Positions 52,648 to 60,879 of a stretch of 64,000 nt of DNA are shown here, piece by piece. Under the pieces are notes generated by a model, which saw only the letters and a list, made by a program, of their open reading frames with translations, was not told where the DNA came from and ran no database searches. Where the stretch lies: assembly GCF_042676045.1 (NCBI RefSeq), contig NZ_JBHTJV010000025.1, positions 124,001 through 188,000 of the forward strand, read 5' to 3'. Source of the DNA: Pseudahrensia aquimaris. Its GTDB lineage: Bacteria > Pseudomonadota > Alphaproteobacteria > Rhizobiales > Rhizobiaceae. Position numbers and translations under genes: made by a program. Within the stretch, counting starts at the first letter, position 1. Each line of letters opens with the position of its first letter.

Positions 52648-53193
52648 ATGGGGCAAGCAAAGCTGGCAAGGATGCAGCATTTCGCGGTCGAGGTGAGCGA
52701 TACTGACCGCGCGATTTCGTTTTACCGCGAATGTTTGGGCTTTAAGCTCACCGAACGCCACGCTGCGGGTGAGGTTGAGGCAATCCCTGTTGAACTCACT
52801 TTCATGCGCCTTGGCGATGTGCACCATGAATTGGTGCTGGTTCACAACCCTGCCAAAACCTACCGCGAAAAACCAACCCGGCCGGAAGACGATCTTGATG
52901 GATTTCCGATGTTCCACCATTTCGCTTTCGAGTGTGACAGCCGTGACGATTGGGAAGCTATGCTGGAAAAGGTGAAAGCGTATGGTGCGCCCATCGTGCG
53001 CGGTCCGGTTTTGCACTCTCACGCTGATCCGCGCGGTGATGGTTCATGGGGTGAAAACGAGGCCTTTTACCTGCTTGATCCAGATGGCCACCGCATCGAG
53101 ATTTTCTGCAATTTGGCAACTATTGACCCGGACGGCATACATCGCAACGGCGAGGGGGTGCGGATGGAAGGCACCGTGACGGAAGAGCTTTGA
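52648..53193 (+). CDS. VOC-family (glyoxalase/extradiol dioxygenase-like) protein
   Basis: 181 residues with two VOC beta-alpha-beta halves. Metal-ligand candidates are His in 'MQHFAVEVSDTDRAISFY', His in 'MFHHFAFECDSRDDW' and Glu in 'DGHRIEIFCN'. The pattern fits an extradiol dioxygenase-like or glyoxalase-type lyase. It is coupled to the downstream flavin hydroxylase (TGATG overlap), so the two probably work in one aromatic or phenolic pathway; the substrate is unknown. Confidence 0.8.
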   Translation: MGQAKLARMQHFAVEVSDTDRAISFYRECLGFKLTERHAAGEVEAIPVELTFMRLGDVHHELVLVHNPAKTYREKPTRPEDDLDGFPMFHHFAFECDSRDDWEAMLEKVKAYGAPIVRGPVLHSHADPRGDGSWGENEAFYLLDPDGHRIEIFCNLATIDPDGIHRNGEGVRMEGTVTEEL

Positions 53194-54548
53194 TGGAAAC
53201 ACAGGTAGCTATCGTCGGTTGCGGCCCAATTGGTGCTCTATTGGGCAACCTCTTAGGTCGCCGTGGTATCTCTACCGTTATCTTGGAGAAACAGGTCAAG
53301 CCCTACAATTTGCCACGCGCCATCCATTTCGATGGTGAGGCGATGCGGGTATTTCAGGCAGCAGACTTAACTGACGAAATCTTGCCATCCACGATGGTCG
53401 GTAAGGGCATGCTGTTTAAGACCATGGACGGTGACCTTTTGATTGACTGGTCACGAGCCCAGGAGATCGGCCCGATGGGCTGGTATGAAAGCTACCGTGT
53501 GCACCAACCGGGTTTGGAAGCGGCCTTACTTGAGGGGCTTGACCGTTTCGACCACGTGCGACTGGTTCGCGGCGCGTCCGTGACCTCGATTGAGCAGGAT
53601 GAGACGGGTGCCTTGGTTCGCTTCGGCAAAGACCAATCAGTGAGGGCGCAATATGTAATTGGTGCGGATGGTGCGAACTCCTTGGTGCGCCGTGAAATGG
53701 GCGTCGAACTCGATGCTCTCGGCTTTGAGGAGCGCTGGCTGGTTGTCGATCTGATGCTCAAAGTCCCCCGCGACGATCTTGGCGACTACTCCATCCAGTT
53801 TTGTGATCCGCACAATCCGGCCACCTATGTGCGCGGGGTGGGCGATCGTCGACGATGGGAGATGCGACTGAAGGATGGTGATCCGGAAGAGCCGAGCGAT
53901 CTACTCGTCTGGCACAAGCTGCGGCGCTGGATTAATCCCAAGGAAGCGACGCTGGAGCGCAAGGCCGTTTATACCTTCCGTTCGATTGTTGCGAAGGAAT
54001 GGCGGCGGGGGCGCTTGTTGCTGGCGGGAGATGCTGCCCACCAAATGCCGCCTTTTATGGGACAGGGCATGTGTGCAGGAATTCGTGACTGCGCCAATCT
54101 TGTTTGGAAGTTGGAGCGGGTGCTGGAAACGGGCGACGATACTCTTCTTGATACCTATGGCAGCGAACGCGAGGCAAATGTTCGACAGTTTATTGAATTG
54201 TCGGTGCGGTTGGGACGTTTAATCAATCAATCTGCAACGGGAGAAGTGCCTAAAGGGTCGATGAAATCCATCTGGCCCAGCCTCGGCCCCGGCTTGGGCG
54301 AGCGCGATGGTATTGGCGGTGAACTGGCTCCGCAATTGCGCAACTCGGATGGGGCCTTGGCAGATGATGCCGCAGAGGGTGGGTTTTGGGTGCTGGCCCG
54401 TGAGCCAATGGACGCCTCTGTGCCAGTGGTTTTGGGTGACTGGGAAAAATTGGATGAAGCAAAAGTAAAGGCCGCGCTTATCAGGCCGGACGGGTATGCG
54501 CTTGGCCCTGTGGCCAGCGCCGACGATGTGGCAAGTTTGCTTAACTGA
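53193..54548 (+). CDS. FAD-dependent aromatic hydroxylase (MhpA/PheA/TfdB type)
   Basis: 451 residues. FAD sites: 'VAIVGCGPIGALLGNLLGRRG' with a Glu ending the second strand ('VILEK'), the DG motif 'VIGADGANSLVRREMG', and 'LLLAGDAAHQMPPFMGQGM'. These define group A flavoprotein monooxygenases acting on phenolic acids. It lacks much of the C-terminal thioredoxin-like domain of the longest members. Start overlaps the VOC stop. Confidence 0.87.
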   Translation: METQVAIVGCGPIGALLGNLLGRRGISTVILEKQVKPYNLPRAIHFDGEAMRVFQAADLTDEILPSTMVGKGMLFKTMDGDLLIDWSRAQEIGPMGWYESYRVHQPGLEAALLEGLDRFDHVRLVRGASVTSIEQDETGALVRFGKDQSVRAQYVIGADGANSLVRREMGVELDALGFEERWLVVDLMLKVPRDDLGDYSIQFCDPHNPATYVRGVGDRRRWEMRLKDGDPEEPSDLLVWHKLRRWINPKEATLERKAVYTFRSIVAKEWRRGRLLLAGDAAHQMPPFMGQGMCAGIRDCANLVWKLERVLETGDDTLLDTYGSEREANVRQFIELSVRLGRLINQSATGEVPKGSMKSIWPSLGPGLGERDGIGGELAPQLRNSDGALADDAAEGGFWVLAREPMDASVPVVLGDWEKLDEAKVKAALIRPDGYALGPVASADDVASLLN

Positions 54549-54564
54549 GTGACACGTATTCCTC

Positions 54565-54598
54565 TTGGGTCCAGATGGAAGTCATTGTATAAGTCCAG
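54565..54598 (-). promoter_or_regulatory. TauR box pair upstream of tauR
   Basis: On the minus strand CTGGACTTAT (54598-54589) and CTGGACCCAA (54574-54565) are direct repeats 24 nt apart; each matches nine of ten positions of CTGGACYTAA. They lie 28 nt before the tauR ATG and suggest autoregulation. Confidence 0.55.
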
Positions 54599-54625
54599 TT
54601 GAGGGCAGCTTCATCTGGGCAATTC

Positions 54626-56101
54626 ATGCGAGATTTTCTGATCAATCTGGAACGTGACGGGGCCAAAAGCCTGCAAGCGCAACTGCGGGAAGTTTTGGTC
54701 TCTGCTATTCTTTCCGGCCATGTGGAGCCCGGCGAGAAGCTGCCATCCACACGTCATCTTTCGCAACAACTCGGCATTTCGCGCAATACGGCGGTCATGG
54801 TCTATCAGGGGCTGACGGACGATGGCTATCTGCGTACGTCAGAGCGCTCCGGGTATTTCGTCAATGAGACGGTGCTTGAGATGGGCATGTATCAGGCGGC
54901 TAAAGCGTCCGGGGTGACGGTGCCTGATGATGCTGTCGAGCCGATCGATTGGAGTGAAAAGCTGGTCAAGCGCCCCAGCCGTCAATCCAACATCAAGAAG
55001 CCGCGCGATTGGCGTTCGATGCCGTATCCGTTCATCTATGGGCAGCCTGATCAGTCGCTGTTTCCCATCACTGATTGGCGTGACTGCGTTTACAAGGCGA
55101 TGGGGAAGAAGTGGCTCGATGAATGGAGTCAGGATACGATGGACAATGACGACCCGATGCTGGTCGATCAGATCCGCAACCGCATCCTGCCGCGCCGTGG
55201 GATATTCGTGGGCGAAGACCAAATCCTCGTCACACTTGGCGCACAGCAGGCGCTTTATCTCGCGGCAAGTCTGCTCATAGGCCCGCAGACGCGGGTGGTG
55301 GTGGAAGAGCCTGGCTATGCAGATGCACGGAATATTTTCGCACTTCGAACCGACAACATCGCTTCCATTCCTGTGAGCCGCACCGGCCTGCCCATTGATG
55401 AGCGGTTGGCAGGGGCGGATGTTGTCTACACCACTCCCAGCCATCAACTCCCCACCACGGTGACCATGCCAACCGAACAGCGCAAGCAACTGCTGGCGGA
55501 GGCGCAGGCACGCGATTTCATCGTAATTGAAGACGATTATGAGCTGGAGACGAACTATGTCGGCAAGCCACTGCCCGCATTGAAATCGCTCGATAGGGCA
55601 GGGCGGGTGCTTTATGTCGGATCATTTTCCAAAACGCTATTCCCCGGCTTGCGGCTGGGGTTTGTGGTTGCGTCGCCTGATTTGATCAGTGAAATGCGGG
55701 CGTTGCGCAGGCTTATGGTTCGCCATCCGCCAACGAACAATCAGCGTTCGACAGCGTTCTTCCTCTCGCTCGGTTATTACGATGTGTTCGTGCGCCGCCT
55801 GCACCGAGCTTACAAAGAGCGCTGGACTCAGATGGGGCAGGCGTTGGCAGACTTTTTGCCGCAGGCTGACGCGGTGCGGGGTATGGGCGGTTCATCCTAT
55901 TGGGTATCAATGGATGGGAGAGTTGATACTGACCTTTTAGCAAAAAAGGCATTGGAATCAGGTATTTTCATAGAACCGGGCAGCGTATATTTCCAAGGGC
56001 AAGATCGTCGCGATGCGTTTCGTCTGGGTTTTTCATCAATTGATTCCAAGATGATCGCTCCTGGAATAGAAAAACTAGCGGCCATCGCAAAAGTGACATA
56101 G
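54626..56101 (+). CDS. tauR: MocR-type (GntR + aminotransferase fold) regulator, TauR-like
   Basis: 491 residues. The N-terminal GntR wHTH covers about 10-80 ('SLQAQLREVLVSAILSGHVE', 'LPSTRHLSQQLGISRNTAVM', 'GYLRTSERSGYFV'). The C-terminal class I aminotransferase fold senses PLP-bound ligand ('LGAQQALYLAASLLIGP', 'VIEDDYELETNY' and PLP-Lys in 'VGSFSKTLFPGLRLG'). Proximity to tpa and xsc and the boxes upstream support TauR, the activator of taurine use. The ATG at 54626 is preferred over 54599. Confidence 0.83.
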   Translation: MRDFLINLERDGAKSLQAQLREVLVSAILSGHVEPGEKLPSTRHLSQQLGISRNTAVMVYQGLTDDGYLRTSERSGYFVNETVLEMGMYQAAKASGVTVPDDAVEPIDWSEKLVKRPSRQSNIKKPRDWRSMPYPFIYGQPDQSLFPITDWRDCVYKAMGKKWLDEWSQDTMDNDDPMLVDQIRNRILPRRGIFVGEDQILVTLGAQQALYLAASLLIGPQTRVVVEEPGYADARNIFALRTDNIASIPVSRTGLPIDERLAGADVVYTTPSHQLPTTVTMPTEQRKQLLAEAQARDFIVIEDDYELETNYVGKPLPALKSLDRAGRVLYVGSFSKTLFPGLRLGFVVASPDLISEMRALRRLMVRHPPTNNQRSTAFFLSLGYYDVFVRRLHRAYKERWTQMGQALADFLPQADAVRGMGGSSYWVSMDGRVDTDLLAKKALESGIFIEPGSVYFQGQDRRDAFRLGFSSIDSKMIAPGIEKLAAIAKVT

Positions 56102-56204
56102 TCTGCGCTCAGGCATCCCGAGACTTTGCGGTGGGGGTATGGTTAAGACTTATTAACCATTGGGAATGTATTTTTACGGAATTCTGTTTTCTGGAGCAGT
56201 TTGA

Positions 56205-57710
56205 ATGACCCTTATGCCACTCGCGTCCGGCTTCGCCGCACGGCCGTTGCAACTGCTTGCCGTTTCCTTGGCCGCTATGTTGGTTTGGCTGCTGCCTGCT
56301 CATGCTAAAAAGCATGCGTGGAGCCCGTGGCACTCGAAGAATACATCTATCATTATTGATGCATATGCCTACACCCCGATTGACTGGGGAAAGCTGCGTG
56401 ACAACAAACGCTTGGTTGGCTTTATCAACAAGGCATCTGATGGTTTGGTCGATCCGTGGCGGTGTAAGGGAAGTGAGCTACAACAAAACTACTGCAAGGT
56501 TCGCTGGCGCCGTTATAAGGCGGAGCATGAACTGTTTTTGACACGTCGCGCCTTGGCAAAAGCGCTCGGCTTGAAGTGGGGTTCTTATCACCTTGCTCGC
56601 CCCGGCAATCCTGTCGGACAAGCGCTGCATTACATTCAGTATGCAGATCCACAGCCGGATGATCTTATTGCGCTTGATATTGAGCACAACGACCCGAAGA
56701 AGTGGATGTCGCTGAAGGATTCAGAGATTTTTGCTCGCACGATCAAGCGTAAACTTGGCCGATATCCGATGCTGTACACCAATCATGATACGGCCAAATA
56801 CATTGCCCGCAACCGTGATAAGTATCCGCTCCTGTCGAAGCTCAATCTCTGGTATGCCCGCTATAAGGACCGTATACCGGGCGTGTTCCCACTCGGGCAT
56901 TGGCCGCAATACACGATCTGGCAATTCTCATCGATCCACAATTGCACCAAGCGGCGTTGTTTGTACCGGGTGAAGGGCACCGACAGAACTGTTGATGTAA
57001 ACGTGGCACCTTATTCGGTTGCGACCGCACGCAAGCTATGGCCTTTCGACGACTGGACTGCGATTGACCGTCCGCTGAAAAAGAACAAGCCCGATCTTTT
57101 GGTTGCAAAAGTTGAGCCTGCAAAGCCGTCTCCCTCCAAAACCACACCAAAGGCGCGTCCCAGCGTGCCTGTTGCCATTGCGCAACCTGGGGCTGCGATA
57201 GTAGCTCGAGCGTATGCGCCTGTGCCTGCGAAGTCTTCAGCCGAGGCCGCGATTGGTAATCTGTTGGCACCGAAGGCTCTTGTCGAAGCTGATAGTGACG
57301 AGGTCGCAATCGTTGTTCCGAAACAAATCGAGGACAAGTCCGGCAAGTTGGTCGCCAGACTTGTTGATCGCGCTATCGAAAAAACCGCTGGTTTAGCTGT
57401 TCCGAAGCCAAACCCCATTGCCAGAGGTAATGATGTTGCTATCGGCGCAATCGAAAAGCAGCTGACCGAGATTGAAACTGTTGAGACTGCGGCTGTGATC
57501 ACATTGCCGGATCGCGTGATGGAAGAGCTGGTGGACACGCCCGCTGCAGAGATACCTGCCGTTGCACCAGCGAAAAACACGAGCGCCGCTCCTGTCACGA
57601 CAGTTGTTTGGCGTTCGCTGGATTCAGCCCCCCGCTATAAAGCACAGTCCAAACCGGTGGCTGATTGGCGCACGTCTGATCAGGTTCGTGACGCGGTGCG
57701 CGCTCGATAA
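56205..57710 (+). CDS. Secreted GH25 (lysozyme-like muramidase) with low-complexity tail
   Basis: 501 residues with a signal peptide ending near 'LPAHA-KK'. The GH25 barrel covers about 40-285: 'IIIDAYAYTPIDWGKL' at the start, 'GSYHLARPG', and the acidic active-site strand 'LIALDIEHND', where family members have DxE. A C-terminal about 190 residues are Ala/Val/Pro/Lys-rich without a recognised domain. It likely cleaves peptidoglycan in the periplasm or outside. Single gene. Confidence 0.8.
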   Translation: MTLMPLASGFAARPLQLLAVSLAAMLVWLLPAHAKKHAWSPWHSKNTSIIIDAYAYTPIDWGKLRDNKRLVGFINKASDGLVDPWRCKGSELQQNYCKVRWRRYKAEHELFLTRRALAKALGLKWGSYHLARPGNPVGQALHYIQYADPQPDDLIALDIEHNDPKKWMSLKDSEIFARTIKRKLGRYPMLYTNHDTAKYIARNRDKYPLLSKLNLWYARYKDRIPGVFPLGHWPQYTIWQFSSIHNCTKRRCLYRVKGTDRTVDVNVAPYSVATARKLWPFDDWTAIDRPLKKNKPDLLVAKVEPAKPSPSKTTPKARPSVPVAIAQPGAAIVARAYAPVPAKSSAEAAIGNLLAPKALVEADSDEVAIVVPKQIEDKSGKLVARLVDRAIEKTAGLAVPKPNPIARGNDVAIGAIEKQLTEIETVETAAVITLPDRVMEELVDTPAAEIPAVAPAKNTSAAPVTTVVWRSLDSAPRYKAQSKPVADWRTSDQVRDAVRAR

Positions 57711-57734
57711 TTTCTACAGGTTGCGCTTCAACCA

Positions 57735-58058
57735 TTAATCGTCGTGAAAACCCCAGCGCATGCGCAATTGGCAGGTTTTCAAGGCACAAGATCCGGATTT
57801 TGTAGGAACGCGGAAGGGCAGTGCTTCCTGGTCCCGATCGCAATATCCACTGCCTGCAACGAAGCGTTGAAAAAGATGTGGAGCCTTGTGGCTCATGACC
57901 ACGGCACCGCGCTGCCGGACAAACCGTTTAGCCCCCGAACAAGTGAAGTTTTTTGTGCTGGGTCGCGCTTCGGCCGTGCTGCCTGAACTCGGCACGATCG
58001 CTGAGGCCAACAGCAGGCTGCCGCCTGTAAGCGCTGCTAGAGTGAGTGAGCGTATCAT
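57735..58058 (-). CDS. Small secreted four-cysteine protein, unknown function
   Basis: 107 residues; the ATG at 58058 follows GGGGA. A signal peptide (about 1-32) precedes a short mature chain with Cys in 'NFTCSGAKRF', 'SGYCDRDQ' and 'GSCALKTCQL', enough for two disulfides. It resembles small conserved proteins seen in Rhizobiales but has no named function. Convergent with the GH25 gene and divergent from xsc. Confidence 0.65.
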   Translation of the reverse strand: MIRSLTLAALTGGSLLLASAIVPSSGSTAEARPSTKNFTCSGAKRFVRQRGAVVMSHKAPHLFQRFVAGSGYCDRDQEALPFRVPTKSGSCALKTCQLRMRWGFHDD

Positions 58059-58169
58059 TGGTTGTTCCCCGAACTCGTATTTCGTGGCTATGACACTTGC
58101 CCAACAATGCGGCAGCAGAATGCCTGAACAGTGTTTTACAACCCTGCTGGTGCAACTGCTATCAGCCAT

Positions 58170-58231
58170 CTGGACCCATGAACATTGTGACGGTATTGCT
58201 AAACTCTATAACCACTATGATTGGGACTTAA
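58170..58231 (+). promoter_or_regulatory. Possible TauR boxes upstream of xsc
   Basis: CTGGACCCAT (58170-58179) and TGGGACTTAA (58222-58231) each match eight of ten positions of CTGGACYTAA, in the same orientation, 34 nt or more before the xsc start. Spacing differs from the tauR pair, so this is tentative. Confidence 0.35.
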
Positions 58232-58264
58232 AGTCTCATTTTTTGCATCGAAAAGGGAACCCGC

Positions 58265-60034
58265 ATGACCAAAATGACCACCGAGGAGGCTTTCGTCAAA
58301 GTGCTCCAAATGCACGGTATCGAGCACGCTTTCGGCATTATCGGTTCGGCCATGATGCCAATTTCGGACTTGTTTCCGCAGGCTGGGATCAAGTTTTGGG
58401 ACTGCGCCCACGAGTGCAATGCTGGCATGATGGCGGACGGTTATACCCGTTCCACCGGTAAAATGAGCATGATGGTCGCGCAGAATGGACCCGGTATCAC
58501 CAACTTTGTGACCCCTGTGAAAACCGCTTATTGGAACCACACTCCGCTGCTGCTGGTGACGCCGCAGGCCGCCAACAAGACAATCGGGCAGGGTGGTTTT
58601 CAAGAAATCGAACAGATGAAACTGTTTGAAGATATGGTGTGCTACCAGGAAGAAGTGCGCGATCCCTCCCGTGTTGCCGAGGTGCTGAACCGCGTGATCA
58701 TGAACGCCAAGCGCCGCTCCGGGCCGGCGCAGATCAACCTGCCACGCGATTACTGGACGCAAGTGATCGACATCGAGCTTCCGCAGATTGTTGAATTCTC
58801 GCCTTCCGCAGGCGGCGAAGAAGGTTTGGACCGTGCAGCGGAACTGCTTTCGAACGCGAAATTCCCGGTTATCCTAAACGGCGCGGGTGTGGTGTTGGCT
58901 GACGGGATTGAGGCCTCCGCGAAACTCGCTGAAAAGCTCTCCGCGCCGGTTTGCTGCAACTATCAGCACAACGACGCTTTCCCCGGCTCGCATCCGCTTT
59001 CCGTTGGACCACTGGGCTATAATGGCTCCAAAGCCGCGATGGAATTGGTCGCCAAGGCCGACGTGGTGCTGGCTTTGGGCACGCGCCTGAACCCGTTTTC
59101 CACGTTGCCGGGTTACGGCATCGACTATTGGCCGAAGGATGCGAAGCTCATTCAGGTTGACATAAATGCAGACCGTATCGGCCTGACCAAACCGGTCACA
59201 GTCGGCATTCAGGGCGACGCCAAACTTGTGGCGGAGCGTCTTTTGGAGAAAGTGTCCGACAACCGCTCAAAAGACCGCGAGGCGCTGGTTTCGCAGACGA
59301 AGTCCGCATGGCTTCAGGCGCTGTCTTCGATGGACCACGAAGACGATGATCCGGGCACGGATTGGAACGAGCGCGCCCGCGTGGCCAAGCCGAATTGGAT
59401 GAGCCCGCGCATGGCATGGCGTGCCATTCAGTCTGCACTGCCGAAAGAAGCGATCATTTCCTCCGATATCGGCAACAATTGTGCGATAGGCAACGCCTAT
59501 CCGACCTTTGATGAGGGCCGCAAATACCTCGCCCCCGGCTTGTTCGGCCCTTGCGGCTACGGTTTCCCGGCGATCACAGGTGCGAAAATCGGCAACCGCG
59601 ATGTGCCGGTTGTCGGTTTTGCCGGTGACGGTGCTTTCGGCATCTCGATGAATGAGATGACCGCAATTGGCCGTGGCGACTGGCCACCGATCACGATGGT
59701 TGTTTTCCGCAACTACCAGTGGGGCGCGGAAAAGCGCAACACGACGCTTTGGTATGAAGACAATTTTGTCGGCACGGAATTGGACCAAGACGTCAGCTAC
59801 GCAGCTATCGCCAAGGCGTGCGGCATGGAAGGTGTTCAGGTTTCCACGATGGACGAACTGACCGCAGCCTTGGACAAGGCGGTTGAGGCGCAGATGAAAG
59901 AGGGCAAGACGACCTTCATCGAAGCGCTGCTGAACCAGGAATTGGGTGAGCCTTTCCGCCGCGATGCCATGAAGAAGCCGGTGCCGGTTGCCGGAATCGA
60001 CCCGAACGACATGCGTCCGCAGAAAGTCGCCTAA
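58265..60034 (+). CDS. xsc: Sulfoacetaldehyde acetyltransferase (TPP)
   Basis: 589-residue TPP enzyme that turns sulfoacetaldehyde and phosphate into acetyl phosphate and sulfite. 'KMTTEEAFVKVLQMHGIEHA', 'IIGSAMMPISDLFPQAGIKF' and 'DCAHECNAGMMADGYTRSTG' are specific for Xsc; the TPP motif is 'GFAGDGAFGISMNEMTAIGR' with 'NYQWGAEKRNT'. AAAGGGAA precedes the ATG. It links taurine to central metabolism and supplies the sulfite handled by the two next genes. Confidence 0.94.
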   Translation: MTKMTTEEAFVKVLQMHGIEHAFGIIGSAMMPISDLFPQAGIKFWDCAHECNAGMMADGYTRSTGKMSMMVAQNGPGITNFVTPVKTAYWNHTPLLLVTPQAANKTIGQGGFQEIEQMKLFEDMVCYQEEVRDPSRVAEVLNRVIMNAKRRSGPAQINLPRDYWTQVIDIELPQIVEFSPSAGGEEGLDRAAELLSNAKFPVILNGAGVVLADGIEASAKLAEKLSAPVCCNYQHNDAFPGSHPLSVGPLGYNGSKAAMELVAKADVVLALGTRLNPFSTLPGYGIDYWPKDAKLIQVDINADRIGLTKPVTVGIQGDAKLVAERLLEKVSDNRSKDREALVSQTKSAWLQALSSMDHEDDDPGTDWNERARVAKPNWMSPRMAWRAIQSALPKEAIISSDIGNNCAIGNAYPTFDEGRKYLAPGLFGPCGYGFPAITGAKIGNRDVPVVGFAGDGAFGISMNEMTAIGRGDWPPITMVVFRNYQWGAEKRNTTLWYEDNFVGTELDQDVSYAAIAKACGMEGVQVSTMDELTAALDKAVEAQMKEGKTTFIEALLNQELGEPFRRDAMKKPVPVAGIDPNDMRPQKVA

Positions 60035-60859
60035 TTGGCTGAACCGGCCAGCGCCTTTCCGCTGTATCAAGCGGTGCAGTCGCTGGCCGCCGCCACTGAG
60101 CTTTCACCTTGGACACTGGCCGCTGCGGTCGGGGTTGTGTTCGTGGCCGGGATGGTTCGGGGCTTTTCGGGCTTTGCGCTTTCCGCACTGGTGATGGCCT
60201 CCTTGGCGCTGGTCATACCGCCGGTGGAGCTGATCGCGGTATGTTGGGTGCTGGAACTGTCGGCAAGTGTGTTGATGATTGGGCCCGGCTTGGTGAAAGG
60301 CGACAGCATTTTGGCGCAAGCCAGTTTGCCCATCGTTTTCGGGCTGATGATCGGCGGGCTGGTTGGGCAACCGGCGGGCCTTTGGTTCACAACGGTTGTG
60401 GCAGCCGATGTATCGAAGGCTGCGGCCTTGTCTGTCATTATTGTGCTGGCCGTTTTGCAATTGCTGAAGGTGCGTTCGCAATTTTTGGCAACCAAGCCGG
60501 GCCTGTGGTTTTCCGGAGCTATGGCAGGGGTTGCGACGGGTCTTGCCAGCGTCGGTGGCATGGTTGTCGCGCTTTACGTGCTGTCGCAAGGGCAGGGCGC
60601 GCGCAACATGCGGGCATCGCTTGTGACATACTTGTTTGCGAACTCGTTTTTCGGTCTTGCTCTGCTATTGTGGTTTGGGATGATGGACGGGCAGGCGCTG
60701 ACGCGGGGGCTTGTGTTGACCTTGCCCTGCCTGATCGGGGTTGTGATTGGCAAAATGCTGTTCACGCCACGCCTTGAACCATACTACAAACCCTTCTGCC
60801 TGCTGTTGCTGATGGGTTTGGCAAGCGCAGGCCTGATGCGGCTGGTGTTGGGTGCGTGA
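60035..60859 (+). CDS. tauE: TauE/SafE-family permease (probable sulfite exporter)
   Basis: 274 residues with about eight membrane segments. 'FVAGMVRGFSGFALSALVMA' and the repeated 'GVATGLASVGGMVVALYVLS' are the two inverted halves of the TauE/SafE family. The TTG directly after the xsc stop gives this length; a GTG near 60074 is possible. It likely removes sulfite made by Xsc. Confidence 0.83.
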   Translation: MAEPASAFPLYQAVQSLAAATELSPWTLAAAVGVVFVAGMVRGFSGFALSALVMASLALVIPPVELIAVCWVLELSASVLMIGPGLVKGDSILAQASLPIVFGLMIGGLVGQPAGLWFTTVVAADVSKAAALSVIIVLAVLQLLKVRSQFLATKPGLWFSGAMAGVATGLASVGGMVVALYVLSQGQGARNMRASLVTYLFANSFFGLALLLWFGMMDGQALTRGLVLTLPCLIGVVIGKMLFTPRLEPYYKPFCLLLLMGLASAGLMRLVLGA

Positions 60860-60879
60860 AACAATTTGGGAGCCGGAAT

